From Arthrobacter sp. MN05-02 (GTDB taxonomy: Bacteria; Actinomycetota; Actinomycetes; Actinomycetales; Micrococcaceae): a DNA stretch of 64,000 nucleotides. The notes beneath the pieces were generated by a model, which was not told the DNA's origin, did not search any database, and worked only from the letters and a program-made list of their open reading frames with translations. This document shows, piece by piece, positions 53,878 to 62,430 of the stretch (position 1 is the first letter of the stretch; each line of letters opens with the position of its first letter). The translations under genes and the position numbers were made by a program. The stretch spans positions 3,348,001-3,412,000 of the forward strand of contig AP018697.1 of assembly GCA_004001285.1 (NCBI GenBank), written 5' to 3'.

Positions 53878-54648
53878 TTACGCCTCCGCCCCGTCGAGCA
53901 TCCCGAGCTGCGCGTGCTGCCCCCGGTAGACGGCCGTCCGCAGCTCGATGGCGTAGGCCTGGAGGGCCGGCATCCCGAGCTCGCCGGCCACGGCGATCTC
54001 CGCCTCGATGTCATAGGCGACCCGCACGAACTGGATGCCGAACGGATCGTCGCCACCGCCGTCGGGCTCGCCCTCGAGGATCACGTACGACGCCTGCGGC
54101 TGGTCGAGTGGATTCCCCACGCTGCCGACGTTCACCAGCGTGCGGCTCCGGTTGGTCGACACGAACGCGTCATGGATGTCGCCGTAGCAGACCACGTCCG
54201 GCGGCGGGCCACTACCGGTCAGGCCGGTCGCCGCGAACATTTCCTCGAAGTCCTCGTCGCTGTGCCGTGCGTGGACCCGGTGGTAGACGCTCCTGGCGGA
54301 GGCGTGGAACATCCGGATGCGGCGGCCGCTCAAGGCGATGTCGTGGACGAGCGGAAGGGACTGCAACCACCGGCGGTCCTCCGTCGTCAGTTCGTGGTGC
54401 CACCACCACCCTGCCTCGTCCCGCCACTCGGGCGTCCCGCTCGGCAGGAAATCGTCCCAGTTCCCACGCACCGTCACGGCGCAGTGCAGGCGGCTCAGGC
54501 GCACGCACTCGGAACCTCGCGGCCCCTTCCCTGCGACATCACCCAGGTTGTAGACGGTGGTGATGCCGCGCCGCCGGAGGTCCTCCAGTACGGCCGTGAA
54601 GGCGGTGACGTTCCCGTGCAGGTCCGAGATCACCGCGACGCGTTCCAT
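53878..54648 (-). CDS. Metallophosphoesterase, YfcE-like
   Basis: A 256-residue calcineurin-type phosphoesterase. Metal ligands are in VAVISDLHGN, YNLGDVAGKGP, TVRGNWDD and VCYGDIHDAF, and NVGSVGNP completes the pattern. The histidine of the usual GNHD motif is replaced by Trp (GNWD), as in many YfcE relatives. Probably a cytoplasmic phosphodiesterase of unknown substrate. Confidence 0.9.
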   Translation of the reverse strand: MERVAVISDLHGNVTAFTAVLEDLRRRGITTVYNLGDVAGKGPRGSECVRLSRLHCAVTVRGNWDDFLPSGTPEWRDEAGWWWHHELTTEDRRWLQSLPLVHDIALSGRRIRMFHASARSVYHRVHARHSDEDFEEMFAATGLTGSGPPPDVVCYGDIHDAFVSTNRSRTLVNVGSVGNPLDQPQASYVILEGEPDGGGDDPFGIQFVRVAYDIEAEIAVAGELGMPALQAYAIELRTAVYRGQHAQLGMLDGAEA

Positions 54649-54874
54649 GCCATCAGACTATCCCCGCCGTCCTCGCCGACGGCGACCCGCAGGAAGCGGG
54701 AGGGAACAAGGACGCCCCGTGGCCGGTGCGGCGCGGAGGACCGGCCCTCACGGTCCATGAACACTCGCTGTCCATCCGTCGAGCGGACGACGTGCGCCGG
54801 CGCGTCGCTGGTTAGGCTCGAAAGGACCCGTCCCGCCACCCGTGCGGGACCCGGACCGATAAGGACAGGGCGGC

Positions 54875-55468
54875 ATGGATCTGGCATACGGCGTGGAGCG
54901 CTTCACGGTCACGCAGAAGGTGACTTTTCTGGTGAACCGCTACGAGATACGGACAGCCGGTCCGGATGGCCGTCCCGGCGACCTGCTGGCCTTCGCGCAG
55001 CAGAAGCGCGCCGCGTTCAGGGAGCAGGTCACCTTCTATCAGGACGAGTCGCGGCGGCTTCCCCTGTTCTCCTTCAGAGCCCGGCAGCGGCTCGACATCG
55101 GCGCCACCTATGACGTCCTGGACGCGGACGAGCGGCCCATCGGCAGCTTCCGCAAGGACTTCGGCGCGTCCCTGCTGCGCTCCACCTGGCATCTCGAGGC
55201 GTCCGGCGTCCAGGCGACGGGCAGCGAGCGCAGCGTCGGGGTGGCCATCGGCCGGCGGCTCTGGGAGATGCTGCCGGTCCTCGACTCCCTGCCGTCGCCG
55301 TTCAGGTTCCACTTCGACTTCCTGGCTCCGGCGGGCACGCTCCTTCTGAGCTCGGAGCGCGGTCAGTCCCTCCGCGACAGGTACCTTGTCACCGTTCCTG
55401 GCGCACGGCTCGACGGGCGGGTTGCTGCGGCGATGGCTGTTGCACTCGATGCCCTGCAGGACCGGTAG
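54875..55468 (+). CDS. LURP-one-related (Tubby C2-like) protein
   Basis: A 197-residue protein with a beta-rich fold. YGVERFTVTQKVTFLVNRYE and DVLDADERPIGSFRKDFGAS are typical of the LURP-one/scramblase-like family. It has no signal peptide. Bacterial members are uncharacterised and may bind membranes. The 3' end overlaps the convergent gene at 55389-55796 by 80 bases. Confidence 0.85.
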   Translation: MDLAYGVERFTVTQKVTFLVNRYEIRTAGPDGRPGDLLAFAQQKRAAFREQVTFYQDESRRLPLFSFRARQRLDIGATYDVLDADERPIGSFRKDFGASLLRSTWHLEASGVQATGSERSVGVAIGRRLWEMLPVLDSLPSPFRFHFDFLAPAGTLLLSSERGQSLRDRYLVTVPGARLDGRVAAAMAVALDALQDR

Positions 55469-55796
55469 CCCGGTGGATGCCCTCGACGGCGGCGACCGCC
55501 CGACCGCGCCTCGTCGCCGAGCAGGTCCGGAAGGTCGGGACACCCGCTGGACCGGCGCTGCTGTAGGGAGCCCGGCAGCAGGAGTCGGAACCGAACATCG
55601 CCAGGTCGTCGAGCAGTTCGTTGACGGCCTGGGAGACGCAGTCGCGATCGTCGGCCGGCAGGACCATCAGGCCGTGGAGGTATGCCTCGACCTCGAACCG
55701 GCCGATCGAACCTCCCATGTTCAGGAAGTGGTCCCAGACGATCGCCGGGGACAGGTCCGCGTGCCTCATCGCGGTAGCGGTACATAAGCCTTGCAT
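55389..55796 (-). CDS. Small protein made mainly of the shared N-terminal signalling domain
   Basis: A 135-residue protein. Residues about 10-62 read LSPAIVWDHFLNMGGSIGRF, then EVEAYLHGLMVLP and RDCVSQAVNELLDDL, matching the N-termini of the GAF sensors at 27876 and 51981. No GAF domain follows; the last 60 residues are low-complexity, arginine-rich and overlap the convergent LURP-one gene. AAGGA eight bases before the ATG at 55796 supports the start. It may be a stand-alone domain or a truncated sensor. Confidence 0.6.
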   Translation of the reverse strand: MQGLCTATAMRHADLSPAIVWDHFLNMGGSIGRFEVEAYLHGLMVLPADDRDCVSQAVNELLDDLAMFGSDSCCRAPYSSAGPAGVPTFRTCSATRRGRAVAAVEGIHRATGPAGHRVQQPSPQQPARRAVRQER

Positions 55797-56023
55797 AGGG
55801 GAATTCCTTCGGGCGGCCCGGACGGGGGCAGGAAGCCGCTCGATATCCACCGCCCGACGGGCGGCGCGGCAAGGTTCCTCCGGCAGCCGGCTTCCTGACC
55901 GCCCATGGAAGCTCCGGCGCCTGCCGGGCATCCTTGCTCCGTCCATTCTGGCATCCGGGCGGTGCTCCGTGCAGGACTTTTTCTGCATCGGACGACCCTC
56001 CGCCGCGATGCTGGGCGGCTCCG

Positions 56024-56674
56024 TCAGGCAGGCGACCGCAACGCGGACAGCACGACGACGACATCCGCCCCGTACTCGGCGTCCATCCGCGTCTGGACGG
56101 AGCCGTCGTCGTACACGACCGTCACCGTGAGGTAACCGTCGTGCAGCTCACCACCCAGTGCGGACTCACCACCGGCCCCGAGGATCTCCTGCCGGATCCG
56201 CTCGAGCTCGTCCGGGCTCGCAGGGCCCCGACGGCCCTCGGCGAGACGCGGGTCCTCGAAGGGCAGGGCGTCGTAGAGGGACAGGGGGATCGGCTCTCCG
56301 GTCCGGGTGAACACCGCGCCGTTCCAGGTGCCCGTCACCGCATACGCGCCCCAGGTCACGCCCGACGCCGACTCGGACTGCGGCGCGAGGGACCAGTCCC
56401 AGTTCTCGATCGGGGGTCCGCTGCACTGGGGCGGGTAGGACTCCAGCACAGCGCCGAGGCAGAACTCCGGTGGTGCGCCCGGGACCTGGAGGACCGTGCC
56501 CTGGCCGATGACCGCGCCGGGTGCAGCGGGTGCAGCCGCCAGCGGCGCGTCCGCAGGTTCGGTCGCGCCGGGATCGGCAGCCGATGGCCGTCCGGGCGGA
56601 GCACTCGGTGTCGCGCACGCCGGGAGGAGCACTGCTGCGAGGACCAAGACGCCCAGCCTTGCCGACCATGTCAT
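56024..56674 (-). CDS. Hypothetical lipoprotein
   Basis: A 216-residue exported protein with a signal peptide ending in the lipobox LLPAC, then an Ala/Pro-rich linker of about 40 residues. The C-terminal domain contains paired cysteines (EFCLGAVLESYPPQCSGPP), a motif NWDWSLAPQSESASGVTWG and a final strand pair VTVVYDDGSVQTRMDAEYG. I do not recognise the family, though similar lipoproteins are common in Micrococcaceae. The ATG at 56674 begins right before the signal peptide. Confidence 0.78.
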   Translation of the reverse strand: MTWSARLGVLVLAAVLLPACATPSAPPGRPSAADPGATEPADAPLAAAPAAPGAVIGQGTVLQVPGAPPEFCLGAVLESYPPQCSGPPIENWDWSLAPQSESASGVTWGAYAVTGTWNGAVFTRTGEPIPLSLYDALPFEDPRLAEGRRGPASPDELERIRQEILGAGGESALGGELHDGYLTVTVVYDDGSVQTRMDAEYGADVVVVLSALRSPA

Positions 56675-56761
56675 GCCCCATCTTCGGCCGCTGCCCGCCG
56701 CAAGGCCATGGAATCGCCGCAATTCGCGCCGAAACGTGATCGGAGACATCTAGCGCGGCGT

Positions 56762-56945
56762 GGGCCGTGGTCCCGACGACGAGATCCTGCTGCTCGGCTC
56801 CGACGGCTCCCTGCACACCCCGGACGCCGGCACCGGCGAGGTCACGGCCTCGGCGCCCGTGACCGATGCGCGGGAGGGCCCTGCCGGATGGCAGGATCCA
56901 TACCCCGGACGAGATCGCCGTCGTCGAGGGGCGACCCGACCGGTT
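56762..56945 (+). pseudogene. Beta-propeller (AztD-like) gene remnant
   Basis: One frame reads DDEILLLGSDGSLHTPDAGT, then GEVTASAPVTDAREGPAGWQDPYP; a neighbouring frame then gives HTPDEIAVVEGRPD. The GSDGSLH..D..TGEVTAS pattern and W-QDP-P resemble blades of the AztD-type zinc metallochaperone/quinoprotein fold. There is no start codon, and frames must be joined. It lies between two minus-strand genes and is probably a leftover. Confidence 0.45.
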
Positions 56946-56985
56946 CCTCCGGGGCCGGCACCGATCCCGGTGCCGGCCCCGGAGG
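56946..56985. terminator. Long hairpin between convergent units
   Basis: An 18-base perfect stem (56946-56963 with 56968-56985) around a four-base loop lies 13 bases past the stop of the minus-strand DUF4031-HD gene. It can terminate transcription in either direction. Confidence 0.65.
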
Positions 56986-56998
56986 ATGCATCCCACTG

Positions 56999-57880
56999 CT
57001 ACGCCAGGGACTCCAGCTCCTGCATCAGGTTCCGCCGCGCGCGGTCCCCCCAGCGGGCCCGTGCTGCAGCCGTGCGGTACAGCGGGTCCAGGGCCAGCAG
57101 CCGCAGCAATACCGCCCGCCTCCCCCTTGTGAATGCATCATCGGGAATATGCGCGTACTCCTGCCGGACGGCATCGGTGTACCGGGCATACGCCTCGGGA
57201 GGGCCCGCGAGCACCGAGAGGTCCGCGTCGCAGAGCAACTGCCCGGCGCGGTCGTCGGGGACCGGGTCGTGTGCCTCGGTGACCAGGACCAGGCGCCCGA
57301 CCTCGTGCGCCACCGACGTCCCCAGCGGTTCCCGGAGGCGTTCGACGGCGAGGCGTGCTGACGCCTGTTCGTCCTCCCCCGCCGATCCCTCGTACACGGC
57401 GTCGTGGAACCATGCGGCGAGCAGCACGGGCCGGCGCAGGAGGGCGTCGGCCGGTTCCATCAGGACGTCCAGCGCCTCGAGGACGGCGATCAGATGGGCG
57501 GGGGTGTGGTACTTCCGGTGCGGCTCACTCCACCGGTCGAGGAGTTCCTGGCCCAGGGCCGGTTCCGTCGGCAGCAGCGACTCCCAGCGGGACGCCAGGG
57601 CGGCTCGGAGCCGGGGCGCCCGTTGGCGGGCCGGGATCCGCAGCCCGCTGGCGATGAGCGCGCGCACCAGTTCCGTGCCGCTGACCTCCCGCGCTCCCCG
57701 GAGGACGAGGTCCCGATGGCGCCGCGCGGGAACGTCGTAGTGGTCCTCGTCGAATGCGCGGCGCGGGATCCCCGCCGCCGCCGCGAACGCATGCAGTTCA
57801 TCGAGCGACGACGTCGAGACCAGGTGGGAGAAGAGGGTTCCGTGGGCGGGCCAGGACGGCGGATCGATGAGGACGGCCAT
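56999..57880 (-). CDS. DUF4031-HD domain fusion protein
   Basis: A 293-residue protein. The first 75 residues form DUF4031 (MAVLIDPPSWPAHGTLFSHL, then DELHAFAAAAGIPRRAFDED). The rest is a predicted HD phosphohydrolase with YHTPAHLIAVL, LAAWFHDAVYE and a conserved aspartate in LCDADLSVL. The HD part resembles small-molecule or nucleotide hydrolases. Fusion suggests the DUF4031 part recognises the same substrate. It is followed by a strong hairpin. Confidence 0.87.
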   Translation of the reverse strand: MAVLIDPPSWPAHGTLFSHLVSTSSLDELHAFAAAAGIPRRAFDEDHYDVPARRHRDLVLRGAREVSGTELVRALIASGLRIPARQRAPRLRAALASRWESLLPTEPALGQELLDRWSEPHRKYHTPAHLIAVLEALDVLMEPADALLRRPVLLAAWFHDAVYEGSAGEDEQASARLAVERLREPLGTSVAHEVGRLVLVTEAHDPVPDDRAGQLLCDADLSVLAGPPEAYARYTDAVRQEYAHIPDDAFTRGRRAVLLRLLALDPLYRTAAARARWGDRARRNLMQELESLA

Positions 57881-57910
57881 GACCAGAAGTCTAGGTGGAT
57901 CGCCGCAGCG

Positions 57911-58213
57911 TCAGGGCGCCGCCCCCGCCGGCCTGGTCGCCCTGCCGTCGAGCCACAGCTCCGCCGACTCGTCCCGGTGGGCTCCGTCGGTCCCCACGTG
58001 CTTCTCGCTGATCGTCGCACCGTTCCTGATGACGTGCACCATGGCCATGGCATGGCCCCGGCCGAGGTCGTAGTCCTCCTTCAGCCACGTCACGATCTCT
58101 CCGGCCTTCGTGCCGGGGGTGGTGAGGCCGCGCGCGGCCGCCCGGTCGAGAAGCTGGCGTGGCGTCAGTCCTGTCTTCTCCTCGATCGCGTCCAGATATG
58201 CCTGAAACGACAT
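57911..58213 (-). CDS. DUF4287 domain protein
   Basis: A 100-residue protein starting MSFQAYLDAIEEKTGLTPRQ, with KAGEIVTWLKEDYDLGRGHA and AMVHVIRNG, the core of DUF4287. This short helical domain often appears with DUF5655. Function unknown. The start at 58213 follows GGAGGGAAAG. It lies 11 bases downstream of the DHFR-like gene and probably shares its transcript. Confidence 0.87.
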   Translation of the reverse strand: MSFQAYLDAIEEKTGLTPRQLLDRAAARGLTTPGTKAGEIVTWLKEDYDLGRGHAMAMVHVIRNGATISEKHVGTDGAHRDESAELWLDGRATRPAGAAP

Positions 58214-58224
58214 GTCTTTCCCTC

Positions 58225-58776
58225 CTATTCTCCGCGGAGCCCGTACGAGGCCAGGACATTGCCTTTGCTGGTGGTGGTCGTCTCCTGCAGTTCCAGGCGG
58301 GTCACCGGGTCGGCCGACTCGAAGAGGTGGCGGCCCGTGCCCGCCACGACCGGATGGATCATGAGCATCAGCGAGTCGAGCAGCCCGGCGAACAGGAGCT
58401 GGCGGACGAGGGAGATACTGGCGCACACGGCAATGTCCCCGCCGTCCGTCTGCTTGAGCGAGCGGACGAACTCCTCGAGGGGCGCGTCCATGAGGGACGC
58501 GTTGGTCCAGCCCAGGTCGCCACTGAGGGTTCGGGATGCAACGAACTTCGGGACCGGGTTGATGAAGCCGCCGAAGGGATCGGCAGCCTCCGCTGCGGGC
58601 CAGTACCGCGCCCACTCCTCGTAGCCGTGGCGGCCGAGGAGCACGGTGTCCACCCTGGCGATCATCTCGCCCATGCCGGCGCCGAGTTCCGGGTCGAAGC
58701 TGTCGAACTGCCACAGGTGGGGTGATTCGACCACTCCGTCCACGGAGGAGAAGAGTCCTGCTGTGAGTCTGCGCAT
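58225..58776 (-). CDS. Dihydrofolate reductase-like (RibD C-terminal domain) protein
   Basis: A 183-residue NADPH-binding oxidoreductase of the YwjB/RibD_C family. It begins MRRLTAGLFSSVDGVVESPH and contains VLLGRHGYEEWARYWPAAEA and DIAVCASISLVRQLLFAGL. These proteins are widespread in actinobacteria and usually do not replace folate DHFR. It is divergent from the sigma-factor gene. Confidence 0.9.
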   Translation of the reverse strand: MRRLTAGLFSSVDGVVESPHLWQFDSFDPELGAGMGEMIARVDTVLLGRHGYEEWARYWPAAEAADPFGGFINPVPKFVASRTLSGDLGWTNASLMDAPLEEFVRSLKQTDGGDIAVCASISLVRQLLFAGLLDSLMLMIHPVVAGTGRHLFESADPVTRLELQETTTTSKGNVLASYGLRGE

Positions 58777-58909
58777 GGGGTGCTTCCGTTCGTCGGTGGT
58801 GGCAACTTGTCCCAGTAGACGCCACGGAGGCCGGAGAATCATCGATACCGGCCGAACTTTCTCCGCAGCCCTCCTCCCGTGCAGGGACAGCCATCGCTAG
58901 GCTCGATGC

Positions 58910-59935
58910 ATGCAGCCCGCCACCGCCCGAGGGACGACGCCAGGAACGCAGCGTGAAGGGGTGCCGTTCGAGGAACTCCTGGAAGCGTCGCGGCGCGACC
59001 TCACCGGATATTGCTACCGGATGCTGGGAGCGGCGTCGGAGGCCGAGGACGCCGTGCAGGAGACGATGATCAAGGCCTGGTCCAGCAGGGACTCCTTCGC
59101 CGGGCAGTCCGCCCTGCGCACCTGGCTCTTCCGGATTGCGCACAACGTCTGTGTGGACATGCTCCGGAGCCCCCAGCGCCGGGCCCGGCCCATGGACCTC
59201 GGGCCCTCCACGCGGACCGCGGATGCGGTGCTCGGCGCGCCCCTCACGGAGGGCGTCTTCGTGCAGCCGATCCGTGACGAGAGGGTGATCGACACCTCGG
59301 GTGATCCCGCCGTCGTCGCCGAAGCCCGTGACACGATCCGGCTGGCCTTCGTGGCTGCGCTGCAGCACCTGCCGCCACTGCAGCGAAGCGCCCTGATCCT
59401 GTGCGAGGTCCTCCGCTGGTCCGCCGCCGAGGTCGCCACCCTGCTGGAGGTGACGACCGCTTCGATCAACAGCGCCCTTCAGCGTGCCCGCAAGACCATG
59501 GCGGGCTTCGAGCCCACCACGTCCATGCCCCTCGAGGATCCGGCGCACAAGGATCTGCTCGCCAGGTATCTGCGGGCGTTCGAGGCCTACGACATGGAAG
59601 TGCTCGTCTCGCTCCTGCGCGACGACGTCGTCCTCTCCATGCCGCCCTTCGATCTGTGGCTCACCGGCCCGGCAGATGTCCACGCCTGGTTCGTGGGTGA
59701 GGGCAGCGTCTGCGAGGGCGGGCGCCTCCTCCCGCTGGACGTCAACGGCGCCGGTGGGTTCGCCAACTACCACCTCGTCGAGCCAGGGCTCTGGAAGCCC
59801 TGGGCCATCCAGGTCATCGAGACCGACGGTGAACGGATCGTCGGCCACCACAACTTCCTGTACCCCGGGATGTTCGAGGCGTTCGGGCTGCCCCCGGTGA
59901 TCGACGAGCGCGGGATACCCGGGCGCGGGGAATAG
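58910..59935 (+). CDS. ECF-type sigma factor with SnoaL-like C-terminal domain (SigG/SigJ-like)
   Basis: A 341-residue sigma factor. Region 2 has LTGYCYRMLGAASEAEDAVQ and ALRTWLFRIAHNVCVDMLRS; region 4 has LPPLQRSALILCEVLRWSAA with a helix-turn-helix. From about residue 215 a SnoaL/NTF2-like domain follows (YLRAFEAYDMEVLVSLLRDD). Such sigma factors lack an anti-sigma partner and use the C-terminal domain for self-control. None is seen here. Targets are unknown. Confidence 0.9.
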   Translation: MQPATARGTTPGTQREGVPFEELLEASRRDLTGYCYRMLGAASEAEDAVQETMIKAWSSRDSFAGQSALRTWLFRIAHNVCVDMLRSPQRRARPMDLGPSTRTADAVLGAPLTEGVFVQPIRDERVIDTSGDPAVVAEARDTIRLAFVAALQHLPPLQRSALILCEVLRWSAAEVATLLEVTTASINSALQRARKTMAGFEPTTSMPLEDPAHKDLLARYLRAFEAYDMEVLVSLLRDDVVLSMPPFDLWLTGPADVHAWFVGEGSVCEGGRLLPLDVNGAGGFANYHLVEPGLWKPWAIQVIETDGERIVGHHNFLYPGMFEAFGLPPVIDERGIPGRGE

Positions 59936-60077
59936 CAGAGTCCGCCGGCCGCACCTGCGGACGTCGACAACGGACCTGTCATCCCCATCCGTGCAATTAA
60001 TTCCTCTCGGCGAGTTCGCAGGATAGGGTCGGGAATATGGGGCTGACGAATTCATCCGGACAACACAGGAGAATGTG

Positions 60078-60413
60078 ATGGCGCAGCGGGTACAGGTCCA
60101 ATTGGTCGACGACCTCAGTGGGGAAGAAGCGCAGGAAACGGTGCGCTTCGCCCTCGACGGCACGAATTATGAAATAGATCTCACCGAGCAGAACGCGAAT
60201 GCGCTCCGGTCCGCCCTCTCCGGCTATGTGGACAAGGGCCGGAAGGCCGGTTCGGGGAAGCAGTCGGCCGGGAGTCCGAAGGCTTCCTCCTCCCGAGGAA
60301 AGCGCGAGGACACGCAGCAGATCCGCCAGTGGGCCCAGGAGAACGGATTCAACCCGAGCTCCCGCGGCCGTATCACGCAATCGATCATCGACGCCTATAA
60401 CGAAAGTCACTGA
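60078..60413 (+). CDS. lsr2: Lsr2 family nucleoid-associated protein
   Basis: A 111-residue Lsr2 protein. The N-terminal dimerisation domain has QVQLVDDLSGEEAQETVRFA and DGTNYEIDLTEQNANALRSA. After a Gly/Ser/Lys linker the DNA-binding domain ends with IRQWAQENGFNPSSRGRITQ, containing the RGR AT-hook-like motif. It binds A/T-rich DNA and silences foreign genes in actinobacteria. CAGGAGA precedes the ATG at 60078. It stands alone with an A/T-rich upstream region that it may itself bind. Confidence 0.95.
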   Translation: MAQRVQVQLVDDLSGEEAQETVRFALDGTNYEIDLTEQNANALRSALSGYVDKGRKAGSGKQSAGSPKASSSRGKREDTQQIRQWAQENGFNPSSRGRITQSIIDAYNESH

Positions 60414-60688
60414 CCCGTCCTTTACCCGTTCCGGGCAGAGATGAGATCTCGACGACGATTCGATGCTCGGAGAACAGAATGGCCGTCCTCCGCCGCGATG
60501 CGCACCCGAACGTAGCAAGCGGTGAGGAACAGGCAGACGCGGATCCACCCCGTGGGTCATCCCGTGACGATCACCGCAGGTATCTCCTGCCGGACGATGG
60601 CGGCTGCGGCATCACGTATGCCCTCTTCCTCGCCGGCGACCAGCGAAGCACGCTCCGTGGCGGCCGCCGAGCCGGGATACGCGCCCTG

Positions 60689-61123
60689 TCAGTCGTCGCT
60701 TCCCGCCCGGCGGGCCCACGCCTCGGCCCTGGCGGGACTCCGGAAGTAGCGGGTCTCGGACAAGGCCTGCTCGAGGAAGGCCACGATGACCTGGTCCACG
60801 GGACCCGTGCCGACGAATCCCACGCGGGAGGAGAGGTCCCCTTCGAGCAGGAGGGCGCGTGCACCCGGGGTCATCCCGACCATGCCCTGCACGTGGACCA
60901 CGAGGGGCAGGCGGTAACCGTCGGAGAGTTCGCGGACACCGTCGTAGGACGTGAGGACGTCGACGAGTGTGAGCAGGGAACCGGGAGCCCACCACAGGAC
61001 GAGCAGACCGGGACGCGCTTCGATGCAGCACTTGCCGACGCACCAACGGCGTCTGTCCGGGGAGTGCCCGGTACCGGGACACGGCCGTGCCGGCGCGGTT
61101 TCCGCTAGGACGATCTGACTCAA
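60689..61123 (-). CDS. STAS-like (DUF7793-type) protein
   Basis: A 144-residue soluble protein. The TTG start at 61123 follows GGAGG at five bases and opens with SQIVLAETAPARPCPG. The core has GLLVLWWAPGSLLTLVDVLT, VQGMVGMTPGARALLLEGDL and TGPVDQVIVAFLEQALSETR, ending FRSPARAEAWARRAGSDD. This matches a STAS/SpoIIAA-like family common in Arthrobacter, related to anti-sigma-factor antagonists. The frame stays open for 43 codons beyond the stop. Confidence 0.72.
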   Translation of the reverse strand: MSQIVLAETAPARPCPGTGHSPDRRRWCVGKCCIEARPGLLVLWWAPGSLLTLVDVLTSYDGVRELSDGYRLPLVVHVQGMVGMTPGARALLLEGDLSSRVGFVGTGPVDQVIVAFLEQALSETRYFRSPARAEAWARRAGSDD

Positions 61124-61323
61124 CGGTGCCTCCAGGATGAACGGGTGTTCCGCCCCCAGTGACCGAATATGCCCACTCTGACACGGTCTCACCGGGCGGT
61201 TGCACCATGCGGACAGAAGCGGGTAGTCGACCCTGTACAAAACGAGTGGCGGGTGGCACCCTTCCAAGTGATCCGCACGACCATTCCCGGTCCGCGACCG
61301 GTTCCATGCCAATGGGGGCAGCC

Positions 61324-62418
61324 ATGTCAGCAGCAGGAACGACCGTCCTCGCCATCGGCACCAAGAAGGGCCTGTGGCTCGCGCGGAGCGCGGACCGGGA
61401 GAACTGGACGCTGTCGGAGCCGAAGTTCCTCATGGAGGAGATCCCCAGCGTCGGCATCGATACGCGTGGTGGCCGGACCCGCCTGTTCGCCGGCCGGATG
61501 TCCTGGCATTTCGGTCCCTGCATCTCCCATTCGGACGACCTCGGAGAGACCTGGACGGAGCCGAAGGAGGGCAGCATCCGCTTCGGCGCGGACGACGGCG
61601 CCGCCCTCGAACGGATCTGGCAGATCCAGCCCGATGCGGAGAACCGCCCGGGCGTGGTGTGGGCCGGATGTCAGCCCATCTCGGTCTGGAAGTCGACCGA
61701 CCACGGCGAGACGTTCGAGCTCAACCGGGGCCTCTGGGACCATCCGCACCGCAGTGAATGGGGTGCCGGCTTCGGCGGGGCGGCCGCCCACACCGTCCTG
61801 CCGAGTCCCGCCGACGACACCCTGCACGTGGCCATGAGCACCGGAGGCGTCTACCGTTCCGACGACGGCGGAACCTCCTGGCAGCCCCGCAACAGCGGCA
61901 TCAGCGCATACTTCCTGCCCGACCCCGACCCGGAGTTCGGCCAGTGCGTGCACAAGGTGGCCCGCGACGCCGTCGATCCCGACCGCCTGTTCGCGCAGAA
62001 CCACCACGGCGTCTACACGAGCACTGACCGCGGGGACTCCTGGCAGTCGATCGCCGAGGGTCTGCCGGCGGACTTCGGCTTCGTGATGCTCTCCCATCCG
62101 CACCGGAGCGGAACGGCCTGGGTCATCCCGCTCAAGGCCGACGGCGAGCGCATCCCGCCGGAGGGGCATCTCCTGGTGCACAGGACGGACGACGGCGGTG
62201 CGACCTGGGAGGCGAGCTCCGCCGGCCTGCCCGAGGCGGACTTCAACGCCGTCCTCCGCGACGCCGCCTGCGTCGACACCGCGGACGTTCCGGGCGTCTA
62301 TTTCGGGACACGCGGCGGAGCCGTCTACGCGAGCGCGGACGAGGGACGCACCTTCCGGGAGGTCGCGAGCCACCTCCCTGATGTGCTCTCCGTCCGCGCC
62401 GCGGTCGTTCCCACCTGA
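61324..62418 (+). CDS. BNR/VPS10-repeat beta-propeller protein (sialidase-like glycosidase fold)
   Basis: A 364-residue protein with repeated BNR-type Asp boxes: SDDLGETWTEP, STDHGETFEL, SDDGGTSWQP, STDRGDSWQS and TDDGGATWEA. These mark a six- or seven-bladed propeller. No signal peptide is visible. True sialidase catalytic residues are not evident. The MoaD/ThiS-like gene 12 bases downstream is a recurring partner of this family in actinobacteria, which argues against a simple glycosidase role. The ATG at 61324 is chosen because TTVLAIGTKKGLWLAR follows. Confidence 0.87.
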   Translation: MSAAGTTVLAIGTKKGLWLARSADRENWTLSEPKFLMEEIPSVGIDTRGGRTRLFAGRMSWHFGPCISHSDDLGETWTEPKEGSIRFGADDGAALERIWQIQPDAENRPGVVWAGCQPISVWKSTDHGETFELNRGLWDHPHRSEWGAGFGGAAAHTVLPSPADDTLHVAMSTGGVYRSDDGGTSWQPRNSGISAYFLPDPDPEFGQCVHKVARDAVDPDRLFAQNHHGVYTSTDRGDSWQSIAEGLPADFGFVMLSHPHRSGTAWVIPLKADGERIPPEGHLLVHRTDDGGATWEASSAGLPEADFNAVLRDAACVDTADVPGVYFGTRGGAVYASADEGRTFREVASHLPDVLSVRAAVVPT

Positions 62419-62430
62419 CAGGAACGCACC

